From Candidatus Sulfotelmatobacter sp. (GTDB lineage Bacteria > Acidobacteriota > Terriglobia > Terriglobales > Acidobacteriaceae), in NCBI GenBank assembly GCA_030037575.1, contig JASHRB010000198.1, forward strand, positions 1 to 8,191: 8,191 nt of DNA, written 5' to 3'. The notes beneath the pieces are model-generated. The model had not been told where the DNA came from. It ran no database searches and worked only from the letters and a program-made list of their open reading frames with translations. The translations under genes and the position numbers were made by a program. Positions 1 through 5,940 of the stretch are shown here, in pieces; the first letter of the stretch is position 1, and the number at the start of each line of letters is the position of its first letter.

Positions 1-1663
1 CGTAAGCTTTGCGCGTATTCTCGGCACAGAGAGCAAGTTCACTCAAAGGTTGATAAGCCTGGCCCAGACGCAAATAAGCCATCGCAAAATTTGGATCCAG
101 CGAGATGGCCCTTTGAAAAAGGGGAATAGCAGCGGCGTAGTCGTTTGCCACGTCGGCGGTTCGGTTACCCAGGGTATAGGCTTGCAGGGCTTCGAGCGAC
201 GAAGTGGTTACGCTGTCCGGCGGCGCATCATATTTCTGCACCGAGGCCAGCGATTCTCCCAATCTTGCGCGCAGTTTCGTCGCGGCGGTCCCGAGAGCTT
301 CGAGGATCTGTTCCTTGCCGTTCGCCGTCGCTTGCTGCTCGGAAAGGAGGTCGCCGGTGCGACAGTTCACAGCCTTCAGGCCCAGAACATACTGGTTGCC
401 TAAACTGGAGATAGAGCCCTCAATGGTGGCTGCACTGGCCGTGCGCCGGCAGACGTCACGCGCCAGCTCTTCCGTGAGCCGCGCCTGTTTCGGCCGGTTC
501 ATCAGTGTCAGCGTTTGGGCGATGCGCTCGTCCGAAACAAGGCTGAGAAAGGGCGACTGCTCCAGCTGCGCCGCCAGCCCCTGCCGTAAGGTGCCATCGA
601 AAACGGCATCGCCGGTACTATTGGCGAAGTCGGCGAGGACGACGGTGTCTTTATCGGTGAGGGGTTTTGGGCGGTGCGAGCGGTAATACAGGCCGCCTCC
701 AACGAGCATAATGGCGATCGCAGCAGCTGCGAAGTAGTCGATCTTCGCTCGACCCGAACGCACGGGAGCGCTCATCCTGAGAGAATCTGAACTTGCTGAA
801 AGCCGCCCTGTCTCGCTATCCCGCTTCAGCCGCTGCAAATCGGCTCGCATGTCGGCTGCGTTCTGATACCGCAGACTACGATCTTTCTCGAGCGCTTTGC
901 GGATGACCGAATGCAGGGCCGGAGGAATTTGTCGAATGACCTGAGACAAAGGCTCCTGGTGCAGGATCGCTCCACAAATCTCGCCTGAACTGGATCCATG
1001 GAAAGGAATTCTGCCGGTCGCCATTTCATAAAGCACGGCACCGAACGAGAAAAGATCGGTGCGCGCATCCAGTTCCTGAGTCCTGATCTGTTCGGGCGAC
1101 ATATACGCCACCGTGCCCAGCATGGCGCCCGGGCTGGTGAGGTGCTGTGCATCGGAGGCAAGAGTCTCGGCATCATGACTACTCGCTCCCGCGTGGATCA
1201 CCTTCGCCAAACCAAAGTCGAGAATCTTTGCATGGCCGCGCTTGGTGACGAATATGTTTGCAGGCTTGATATCGCGGTGGATGATCCCTTGGGCGTGGGC
1301 CGCATCGAGAGCATCGGCAATCTCGGTCGCCAGAGACAGAATCGGCTCCGTATCCATCGGACGATTGCCGATATGATGCTTGAGAGTTGTACCGTCGAGA
1401 TACTCCATGACGATGAACGCTTTGCCTTCCTCCTCATCGATCTCATGGATGGTGCAGATGTTGGGGTGATTGAGTGCCGAAGCGGCTCTGGCTTCCCGTT
1501 GAAAACGCGCTAGGGCCTGCGGATCTTTAGCTACATCATCCGGCAAGAATTTGAGCGCGACGAAGCGACCAAGCTTGATGTCCTCTGCCTTGAAGACGAC
1601 ACCCATGCCGCCGCCACCGATTTTTTCAACAATGCGATAGTGGGAGATGGTCTTGTCAATCAT
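1..1663 (-). CDS. Transmembrane Ser/Thr protein kinase (PknB-type) with TPR region, partial
   Basis: The reading frame is open from the start codon to the left edge, with 554 residues visible and the C-terminus missing. It is a eukaryotic-like Ser/Thr kinase that should phosphorylate proteins on the cytoplasmic side of the membrane. Visible elements: glycine loop GGGGMG (16-21), ATP lysine in VALKFLP (38), catalytic HRDIKPAN (129-136), DFG (149-151) and MSPEQ (188-192), so all key catalytic residues are present. The kinase domain ends near residue 280. A single membrane segment follows at about 311-327. The outer part begins [19 protein letters not shown], and a TPR-like repeat starts near residue 510 ([19 protein letters not shown]). 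An in-frame ATG lies six codons upstream (position 1681). I prefer 1663 because family members commonly begin M-I-x-x-T-I-S-H-Y-R-I and because a candidate promoter overlaps the upstream ATG. Neither start has a clear ribosome binding site. Substrate unknown. Confidence 0.95.
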   Translation of the reverse strand, partial: MIDKTISHYRIVEKIGGGGMGVVFKAEDIKLGRFVALKFLPDDVAKDPQALARFQREARAASALNHPNICTIHEIDEEEGKAFIVMEYLDGTTLKHHIGNRPMDTEPILSLATEIADALDAAHAQGIIHRDIKPANIFVTKRGHAKILDFGLAKVIHAGASSHDAETLASDAQHLTSPGAMLGTVAYMSPEQIRTQELDARTDLFSFGAVLYEMATGRIPFHGSSSGEICGAILHQEPLSQVIRQIPPALHSVIRKALEKDRSLRYQNAADMRADLQRLKRDSETGRLSASSDSLRMSAPVRSGRAKIDYFAAAAIAIMLVGGGLYYRSHRPKPLTDKDTVVLADFANSTGDAVFDGTLRQGLAAQLEQSPFLSLVSDERIAQTLTLMNRPKQARLTEELARDVCRRTASAATIEGSISSLGNQYVLGLKAVNCRTGDLLSEQQATANGKEQILEALGTAATKLRARLGESLASVQKYDAPPDSVTTSSLEALQAYTLGNRTADVANDYAAAIPLFQRAISLDPNFAMAYLRLGQAYQPLSELALCAENTRKAY

Positions 1664-1679
1664 CGACGGAATGGCAATC

Positions 1680-1708
1680 ATGCTACGGGGGAGCAACGGG
1701 CAAGTCAA
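1680..1708 (-). promoter_or_regulatory. Candidate sigma70-type promoter of the kinase gene
   Basis: On the minus strand TTGACT (1703-1708) and TAGCAT (1680-1685) are separated by exactly 17 bases. They match the -35 consensus at 5 of 6 positions and the -10 consensus at 4 of 6. The -10 box includes the first two bases of the upstream ATG at 1681. Transcription would therefore begin inside that upstream extension and leave only a short leader before the ATG at 1663. No experimental support is available. Confidence 0.4.
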
Positions 1709-1944
1709 TTGAGAACAATGAGATAGCAGCTGGTCATGGTCAGGAACGACACCATTGTGGGAGAGTAGTCGGCGGTTCGGAAACTTGCCATGAACGGGCT
1801 TCGAGGAAATTACTCCTTATGGGCGGGCTTATCTGGATCGATCGCAGAAACTGCTGAATAACGAGCAATTCTTCCCCGATCCGGCAAGGGAAGATTAACC
1901 GACAATACGTCCCCGATCCAGCAAGCACTTCGCCTTCATGGCTT

Positions 1945-2412
1945 TTAATTTGCGGGCCCGGCAAACAGCAGCAGATTCTCATCCGGATCTTTGATGATGA
2001 AAGCTTTGGCGCCCCAGGGCTGCCTCCTTCAGTGTCTGATGAAACCTAACACCAGCGGACCGAAACTCAAAAAACAATAGCTTGATCTCGTCCGCTGTGG
2101 CGACGGTCATAGAGGCCGGCCTAATTTCTTGCAGAAAAATTCGCATGGTTTCTTGATGTCAGCGACAAACAGTTGCGGCGCTGCGCCGACAATCGTCACT
2201 TTGCATGGCGAAGGTTTCACTTTGCGTGATGTGGGGAAGAGTCCAGTTCTCAGGGCTTGCCAACTATCGAAGCCGTGCTGTCTTGCGACCATTTCTTGCG
2301 CATCGCTGAGGTTAAAACGCGTCGCAAGAATCTCGGCGTCGGGCACATTCAGGAAACGAGGTAGAAGCCGGCGGATTTGTGCGGCGACGGGATGGTGCCG
2401 TTCGCGGTGCCA
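1945..2412 (-). pseudogene. Decayed VOC / glyoxalase-fold protein gene with N-terminal helical domain
   Basis: Three pieces of one protein follow each other on the minus strand in broken frames. Piece one (2412-2107) reads HHPVAAQIRRLLPRF, then DAQEMVARQHGFDSWQALR, then APQLFVADIKKPCEFFCKKLG. This is a short helical domain of the kind that precedes some VOC proteins, followed by the first strand and helix of a VOC module. It stops at TGA 2107-2109. Piece two starts at 2110 (TVATADEIKLLFFEFRSAGV, near the middle of the second VOC module), so the central part of the domain has been lost. A further one-base frameshift near 2017-2020 separates this from piece three, WGAKAFIIKDPDENLLLFAG, which ends at TAA 1945-1947. 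That last piece keeps the typical VOC ending, a DPD-N-L-L-F motif. The natural start codon is not recognisable: the frame is open only to 2412 and the first usable codon is a GTG at 2346. Two lesions make a functional product unlikely. Confidence 0.75.
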
Positions 2413-2715
2413 TCACCAAATGAGGTTGGCTTGTTTTTGAGGTTTTCCGGATCGGGCATATAGGCCTCCACGATCAGATCGTGTAGGCGGGCATTGCCCT
2501 TCGGCGACGAGCCGATGCACCCTACATGCACCGTGCAGTGTCGGCCACCGTGTGCGTAGTTGTCAATTGAGTTTAGAACGACGTTACACTTGCGCAGCAT
2601 TTATGAGCCTTTGTCGTATTACGGGCAAACCTTACCCTACCGGATTAGGTAAGGTTTGCCGACAACCCGTCCAGAACCTCATCTTTACAGCTTCCCAGAA
2701 CCTATTTCGCACAGG
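2413..2715. other. Non-coding stretch upstream of the VOC gene
   Basis: I find no convincing gene here. The minus strand has an 83-codon open frame (2600-2349) with a weak AAAGG motif upstream of its ATG, but the product is not recognisable and it runs into the pseudogene in another frame. The only strong structure is the inverted repeat at 2624-2660, described separately. The stretch may contain remains of the upstream part of the decayed VOC locus. Confidence 0.5.
2624..2660. repeat. Perfect 13-bp inverted repeat with 11-base loop
   Basis: GGCAAACCTTACC (2624-2636) is exactly complementary in reverse to GGTAAGGTTTGCC (2648-2660), around the loop CTACCGGATTA. Pairing stops sharply at the outer ends. 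No T-run follows on either strand, so it is not a typical intrinsic terminator. It lies about 55 bases upstream of the candidate -10 box of the VOC gene. It could be an operator, a REP/MITE-like unit or a recombination site. The structure is certain, the role is not. Confidence 0.8.
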
Positions 2716-2721
2716 TATAGT
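2716..2721 (+). promoter_or_regulatory. Candidate -10 box of the VOC gene
   Basis: TATAGT matches the TATAAT consensus at 5 of 6 positions. It would start transcription near 2728, leaving a leader of about 29 bases that carries a GAGG ribosome binding site before the ATG at 2757. No good -35 box is visible at the expected distance (TTCCCA, 18 bases upstream, is poor). Confidence 0.35.
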
Positions 2722-2756
2722 AGATCGAGTCGCGCTCCTCTCGAAAGAGGGATGGG

Positions 2757-3302
2757 ATGCGTTTTCAAAGACGCCAACTGCTTCGAACACTGTCATTTGC
2801 TTTCGGGTCGAGTTTCATATTGAACCGAAACCAACTCGGCATCGCTGCGCAGACAACCATACAGCCAAAGATCTGGCCTCCCCCGGCGGGAGCCGCTGTT
2901 CGTAATGGGATCGGTGGAGCAACAGAAATGGAAAAAGTGACGGGTATTGGAGGATTGTTCTTCCGAGCTCACGATCCGAAAGCATTGGGGCGTTGGTATC
3001 AGCAACACCTCGGGATCTCGCTCACACCGTCGAGCTACGGGGATTCCGTTTGGCAGCAAGAGGCAGGACCCACCGTGTTCGCTCCTTTCGAGGAGACGAG
3101 CGACTACTTCGGAGATGCCCACAAGTTCTGGATGGTGAACTTTCGAGTCCGGGATCTCGGCAAAATAGCCGCCCAGCTACAAGCTGCGGGAGTCGCGGTC
3201 AAGATTGACCCGCAGTCTTATCCCAACGGCCGGTTCGCCCGCCTGCATGACCCCGAAGGTAATCCGATCGAATTGTGGCAACCTGCAAAGCCAGCCACAT
3301 AA
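2757..3302 (+). CDS. VOC (glyoxalase/bleomycin-resistance fold) protein with Tat-like N-terminal leader
   Basis: This is a 181-residue protein. Residues 62-176 form a complete two-module VOC domain. Module one opens with GLFFRAHDPKALGRWYQQHLG. Module two opens with FWMVNFRVRDLGKIAAQLQAAGV and ends with the conserved HDPEGNPIELWQP. VOC enzymes bind a divalent metal between modules. Glu172 in IELW is one expected ligand, while the usual ligand in the first strand is replaced (LFFRA), so catalytic type cannot be assigned. The first 57 residues are unusual: RRQLLRTLSFAFGSSFIL resembles a twin-arginine signal, with a possible end near GIAAQ. GAGG sits 6 bases before ATG 2757. An internal ATG at 2928 also has a good ribosome binding site (GGTGGAG, 8 bases) and would give an ordinary cytoplasmic VOC protein of 124 residues. 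I kept the long form because the promoter-like box and ribosome binding site suit it. The gene stands alone, convergent with the S21 gene. Confidence 0.85.
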   Translation: MRFQRRQLLRTLSFAFGSSFILNRNQLGIAAQTTIQPKIWPPPAGAAVRNGIGGATEMEKVTGIGGLFFRAHDPKALGRWYQQHLGISLTPSSYGDSVWQQEAGPTVFAPFEETSDYFGDAHKFWMVNFRVRDLGKIAAQLQAAGVAVKIDPQSYPNGRFARLHDPEGNPIELWQPAKPAT

Positions 3303-3379
3303 ATTGGTTTGCCGACACGGGGAACCTGCCAACGCTTTCCGCAAGGTCGAGTTCAAGCTGGGACACATTGGGCCCGGGC

Positions 3380-3397
3380 AACCCGCAAGCGCAGGTT
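3380..3397. terminator. Possible hairpin between convergent VOC and S21 genes
   Basis: AACCCGC, loop AAGC, GCAGGTT forms a 7-bp stem containing one G-U or A-C position depending on strand. It lies between the ends of two convergent genes, as a bidirectional terminator would. No T-run follows on either strand, so termination is only suggested by position. Confidence 0.3.
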
Positions 3398-3408
3398 ACT
3401 CTCGGGAG

Positions 3409-3636
3409 TCATGCATTATTCGCGCCGCGTTCCTTCGCGAAGGAACCTTCTTTCCGAATCTTTTTCCGTGCGCGCTTCCTCGCCAAAGCCTGCTTCACTC
3501 GGCGTTTCTCGCCCGGCTTCAAGTAGTACGAGTGACGTTTCACCTCTTTAATGATGTCTTCCGCCTGAACCTTGCGTTTGAATCGACGGAGCGCATTCTC
3601 TAAAGATTCGCCCTCTTGCAATCGAATTTCTGCCAC
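3409..3636 (-). CDS. rpsU: 30S ribosomal protein S21
   Basis: This is a 75-residue, strongly basic protein matching S21 of the small ribosomal subunit, which sits near the anti-Shine-Dalgarno region and assists initiation. The N-terminal part is family-typical: MAEIRLQEGESLENALRRFK (1-20), KRHSYYLKPGEKRR (33-46), then a run of basic residues. The start is GTG at 3634-3636 with GGGAGG six bases upstream, an excellent ribosome binding site. The last residues (about 62-75, KEGSFAKERGANNA) form a tail beyond the usual core, and their DNA contains an 18-bp perfect palindrome. The gene is last in the minus-strand run, 83 bases after the 79-residue basic protein and downstream of an RRM gene. That arrangement recalls cyanobacterial rbp-rpsU clusters and suggests joint regulation. 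Confidence 0.95.
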   Translation of the reverse strand: MAEIRLQEGESLENALRRFKRKVQAEDIIKEVKRHSYYLKPGEKRRVKQALARKRARKKIRKEGSFAKERGANNA

Positions 3637-3719
3637 TCTCTTCCTCCCGCATTAAGGTTATTGCGATATGCGTCCTATGGTTGACAGGGCTCAGGCTCCG
3701 GCAGACCTGTAAGCACGAG

Positions 3720-3959
3720 TCACTTGCCGATTCGGCTACCAGGCATGGGCTCCTCCGCGATTTCAGTTTCTTCCGCACCAAGGTTGAATAGCGCCGCCTG
3801 TGCCGCCGCATGTTCGTGCAGTTCGGCCATCTCGTCCACGCTGCCTGCCACAGGCTTCTCCTGCTTTCGTTGGTTCCTGCGCTCCGCCTTGTCTCGTTGT
3901 CTCTGTTGCCGTGTGTGTTCCTTCTGGCGCTTTGTTAATGTTGATCGGCCTCTTGGCAT
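3720..3959 (-). CDS. Small basic protein of unknown function (79 aa)
   Basis: I recognise no characterised domain. The protein is sharply divided. Residues 1-37 are almost all Arg, Lys, Gln and Glu (TLTKRQKEHTRQQRQRDKAE) and probably form a charged helix able to bind RNA or ribosomes. Residues 40-74 are acidic and Ala-rich (DEMAELHEHAAAQAALFNLG, then AEETEIAEEP). Start ATG 3957-3959 has AGAGGA about six bases upstream, a good ribosome binding site. It lies 77 bases after the RRM gene and 83 bases before rpsU, on the same strand, so it is probably co-transcribed with both. Similar short K/R/Q/E-rich proteins occur in soil bacteria as conserved hypotheticals; this is recalled, not searched. A role in translation or RNA handling is inferred from composition and neighbours only. 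Confidence 0.7.
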   Translation of the reverse strand: MPRGRSTLTKRQKEHTRQQRQRDKAERRNQRKQEKPVAGSVDEMAELHEHAAAQAALFNLGAEETEIAEEPMPGSRIGK

Positions 3960-4036
3960 ACATTTCCTCTGGATCTCTTTGTTCGTCGCCAGGCATTGGG
4001 CAGCCTGCCCGGACGCACTTAGTGCATTCGAAGAAA

Positions 4037-4384
4037 CTACCAGCGCGGTTCGCGCGGCTGCCGTGGATGACCCTGGTAGTCGTCACGCCCACGACCGCCT
4101 CCGCCGCCAAAACGATGGCCGCCACTCCGTGGACGCTCGGACTTTGCTTTGGCCTCGTTGATGGTCAAGGTTCGTCCGCCCAGATCGGTCCCGTTGAGCG
4201 CCGCGACAGCCTTGTCGGCCTCGCTGGCATTGGTCATTTCGACAAAGCCGAAACCACGGCACCGGCCCGTATCCCGGTCGGTCACAAGTGTGATCTTTTC
4301 AACCACGCCGTGTGCTTCGAAGATGTTTCGCAACTCGGCTTCGGTGGTGCTGTGGGGCAGATTTCCAACGTACAGGTTCTTCAT
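4037..4384 (-). CDS. RRM-domain RNA-binding protein with Gly/Arg-rich tail
   Basis: This is a 115-residue single RNA-recognition-motif protein that should bind single-stranded RNA in the cytoplasm. The two RNA-contact motifs are intact: RNP2 LYVGNL at residues 4-9 and RNP1 RGFGFVEM at 43-50, with the aromatic residues Tyr5, Phe45 and Phe47 in place. The RRM spans about 2-78. The tail (79-115) is rich in Gly, Arg and Pro (GGHRFGGGGGRGRDDYQG), as in cyanobacterial Rbp and plant glycine-rich RNA-binding proteins, several of which are cold-induced. The ATG overlaps the stop of the receiver gene as ATGA (4381-4384). Its ribosome binding site (GAGAGGAA) lies inside the end of that gene, so translation is likely coupled. 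Small-protein and S21 genes follow. RNA targets are unknown. Confidence 0.93.
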   Translation of the reverse strand: MKNLYVGNLPHSTTEAELRNIFEAHGVVEKITLVTDRDTGRCRGFGFVEMTNASEADKAVAALNGTDLGGRTLTINEAKAKSERPRSGGHRFGGGGGRGRDDYQGHPRQPREPRW

Positions 4385-4983
4385 CGCAATTCCTCTCTCA
4401 GTAAATCATCTAGACTGGGCAGTGCCGGGGTTCGTTTCGATGGACGTCTTTCAGAATCTCGATGTGGGGTGGGCAAGGCGCGCATCGCCTGGGTCCGCCC
4501 GACCGACGCGGAGCGGACAGCGGAGATTCGCCGTGACGCCTCTAGAATGCCCCAACGCTGCGTCAGATCTGCACGATCGGTGGGGAGCACGATTCTCAAC
4601 GGATCCATGATCCGGCCGTCGGTGTTCTGCACCGGCGATTCTCCATCCGCATTGGGCGCATCGGCGAGGTAATTTGGTTGGCCGACCAGAAACGCCAATC
4701 GCTGCGGGGGTGTCGCGCTACGAATGTCATCGCAAAATTCGTCCCGACAGCCGGTCCCCTTTTCCATGTCGACCAAGACGAGGTCGTAGATGGCCGCTTT
4801 CCACCATGAACGAGCTTCCGCGATGTCGGTCGCGCAATCAACATCCATTCCGAACTTTCTCATCACCTCAGCGCGCAACTCGCGCTTCGCCTGCGAAGTG
4901 TCGACCAGCAGAACTCGCTTCTTCTTAACTTCTCCAGGAATGGGAGCGGAGAGCAGCGAGGAGGAAACCATCGTGGTGGTCAT
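4381..4983 (-). CDS. Degenerate response-regulator receiver protein
   Basis: This is a 200-residue protein with a CheY-like receiver fold at about 20-135. Strand one is KKRVLLVDTSQAKRELRAEV (residues 20-39) and strand three is YDLVLVDMEKG, with candidate phosphoacceptor Asp72. Receiver chemistry normally needs a pair of acidic residues after strand one. Only Asp28 is present (VDTS rather than VDDS), and the usual Lys after strand five is not evident (FLVGQPN in the fourth-strand area, then diverged sequence). It may therefore be a pseudo-receiver that works by binding rather than phosphotransfer. The C-terminal 60 or so residues are basic and low-complexity, with no DNA-binding domain I can recognise. 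I start it at ATG 4983, which overlaps the stop of the 52-residue peptide as ATGA (4980-4983). An in-frame upstream ATG at 5154 would swallow that peptide gene and gives an unlikely N-terminus. No histidine kinase is in the window. Confidence 0.75.
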   Translation of the reverse strand: MTTTMVSSSLLSAPIPGEVKKKRVLLVDTSQAKRELRAEVMRKFGMDVDCATDIAEARSWWKAAIYDLVLVDMEKGTGCRDEFCDDIRSATPPQRLAFLVGQPNYLADAPNADGESPVQNTDGRIMDPLRIVLPTDRADLTQRWGILEASRRISAVRSASVGRTQAMRALPTPHRDSERRPSKRTPALPSLDDLLREELR

Positions 4984-5138
4984 GCCGACACCGACCGCGG
5001 CAGCGCAGGGGATGAGGGTTCCTTTGTTTTGCGTGCCTTTGCTGCGCGCTCCAGTAGTTCGTGGGTGCGCTTCCGTCGAGCGATCTTCTGCTTGCGCTCG
5101 CGGTGAAATCTGGATTTGTCGCCATTTAGTGCGGACAT
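4980..5138 (-). CDS. Small Arg/Lys-rich peptide (52 aa), unknown function
   Basis: This is a short gene, easily missed. The product begins MSALNGDKSRFHRERKQKIA, continues RRKRTHELLERAAKARK and ends in a Ser/Pro-rich tail (EPSSPALPRSVSA). Residues 8-42 are very basic and probably helical, as in small RNA- or ribosome-binding peptides. Evidence that it is real: AGAGGAG sits six bases before ATG 5138, the best ribosome binding site in this run; the stop TGA overlaps the next gene's ATG by four bases; and the N-terminal sequence looks like a conserved small protein I associate with Acidobacteriota (recalled, not searched). It is read in a different frame from the upstream extension of the receiver gene. 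Function is inferred from charge and neighbours only. Confidence 0.7.
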   Translation of the reverse strand: MSALNGDKSRFHRERKQKIARRKRTHELLERAAKARKTKEPSSPALPRSVSA

Positions 5139-5195
5139 CGTGAACTCCTCTCATTTTGACGGCTAGTGGGGATCGCAGCCTTTCTTATCGGGTGC

Positions 5196-5567
5196 TTAAG
5201 CAGCAACGGACTGGTAGATTTTCCAAGGACGATGGGCGAGGCCGCTAAGAGCGCCAGCGTCGCCATGTCGAGCATGGAGACGACTAACGGGGAAAACTGA
5301 GTCCGATAAAAACAACATAAATACGCCCAGAACCCCGAAAAAGTGCAGTATCCACACGAGCTTGCCGATGAAGAGACTGCGAACGATAAGTGCGATCGCT
5401 GCCGCCGACACAATGATGCACACCCCAGTCCTGAAATCGGGTGGAAAGCGAAATAACATGCCTGCCGCCAGGGTTACCGTGGTGATCAGAGTTATGAGGA
5501 GCGTCAAGATGTCAGCTTTCCGCGGTAGTCGCTCACCTTGCCCAGGGGCAAACGCTTGCGCGAACAT
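5196..5567 (-). CDS. Small integral membrane protein, C-terminal frame probably shifted
   Basis: In its own frame the product has 123 residues and no family I recognise. After a short polar N-terminus (GQGERLPRKAD) there are three hydrophobic segments: about 19-38 (ILTLLITLITTVTLAAGMLF), 46-66 (TGVCIIVSAAAIALIVRSLF) and 69-87 (KLVWILHFFGVLGVFMLFL). From residue 88 the sequence becomes polar and unconvincing (VSRLHARHGDAGALSGLAHR). The +1 frame instead gives a good fourth segment (FSPLVVSMLDMATLALLAAS) and runs to TAA 5126-5128, overlapping the start of the 52-residue gene. A run of five T (5308-5312 on the minus strand) at codons 86-87 is the likely indel point. Start ATG 5567 has GAGAGG three to four bases upstream, rather close. 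It is first in the minus-strand run and divergent from the cold-shock gene. It may be a pseudogene, a sequencing error or a frameshift-expressed gene. Confidence 0.6.
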   Translation of the reverse strand: MFAQAFAPGQGERLPRKADILTLLITLITTVTLAAGMLFRFPPDFRTGVCIIVSAAAIALIVRSLFIGKLVWILHFFGVLGVFMLFLSDSVFPVSRLHARHGDAGALSGLAHRPWKIYQSVAA

Positions 5568-5940
5568 GCGCCTCTCGATCTCTCAATCGCGAAGGCGCAG
5601 GGTGCTTTATGCGGCGTATCTTCGAGGTTAAGTAGATTCAGTATACGCTGTTTGGCACAATCATGCTGAAGCTCGCGTCTGTGAGAGCCCAACGGTCGGG
5701 TCTACAACCGTCGGTGCGCTGGTAGAGTCGGCCAGGTGCGTGGACGACCTCTGACGGCCCCAACGGCCTGACGGCAAATCACCAATCACCTTGCGAATTG
5801 TGCGGGCTTCGCGTACCATGCCTGTGTGCGTTAGACCGAATCGGTCGTGAGCAGCTCTCGCCTCAACAGCCAGTAACCTGCCCTTCCGTACCTCCGAATC
5901 TCTCCAGCGTAAATCAACTGAAAAGGAAACTTGTATCAAC
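5568..5940. promoter_or_regulatory. Divergent intergenic region between the minus-strand run and the cold-shock gene
   Basis: These 373 bases separate divergent transcription units and must hold both promoters and the leader of the cold-shock gene. For the plus strand, TTGCGA (5791-5796) and TACCAT (5814-5819) have a 17-base spacer and would give a leader of about 115 bases, in keeping with the long structured leaders of csp mRNAs. For the minus strand, TATACT (5640-5645) is a good -10 box without a clear -35, giving a leader of about 70 bases. I see no gene; a 106-codon minus-strand frame (5981-5661) crosses the cold-shock start and has no recognisable sequence. Confidence 0.4.

Noticed and set aside
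998..1513. 171-codon plus-strand frame opposite the kinase
   Set aside because: It is antisense to the kinase catalytic domain, whose motifs are all intact on the minus strand.
1874..1925. Two near-identical 15-base direct repeats (CCCCGATCCGGCAAG at 1874, one mismatch at 1911)
   Set aside because: Only two short copies 37 bases apart, with no associated gene or structure; chance or local duplication.
1740..1982. 80-codon minus-strand frame
   Set aside because: It overlaps the tail of the VOC remnant in another frame, and its own product is unrecognisable.
2349..2600. 83-codon minus-strand frame before the VOC pseudogene
   Set aside because: It has a weak ribosome binding site, an unrecognisable product and runs into the pseudogene in a different frame. 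It could be a short gene but nothing supports it.
3800..4672. 290-codon open frame on the plus strand
   Set aside because: It lies antisense to the RRM, 79-residue and receiver genes, shows no recognisable domain and has the Ser/Arg/Ala-rich look of a shadow frame in GC-rich DNA.
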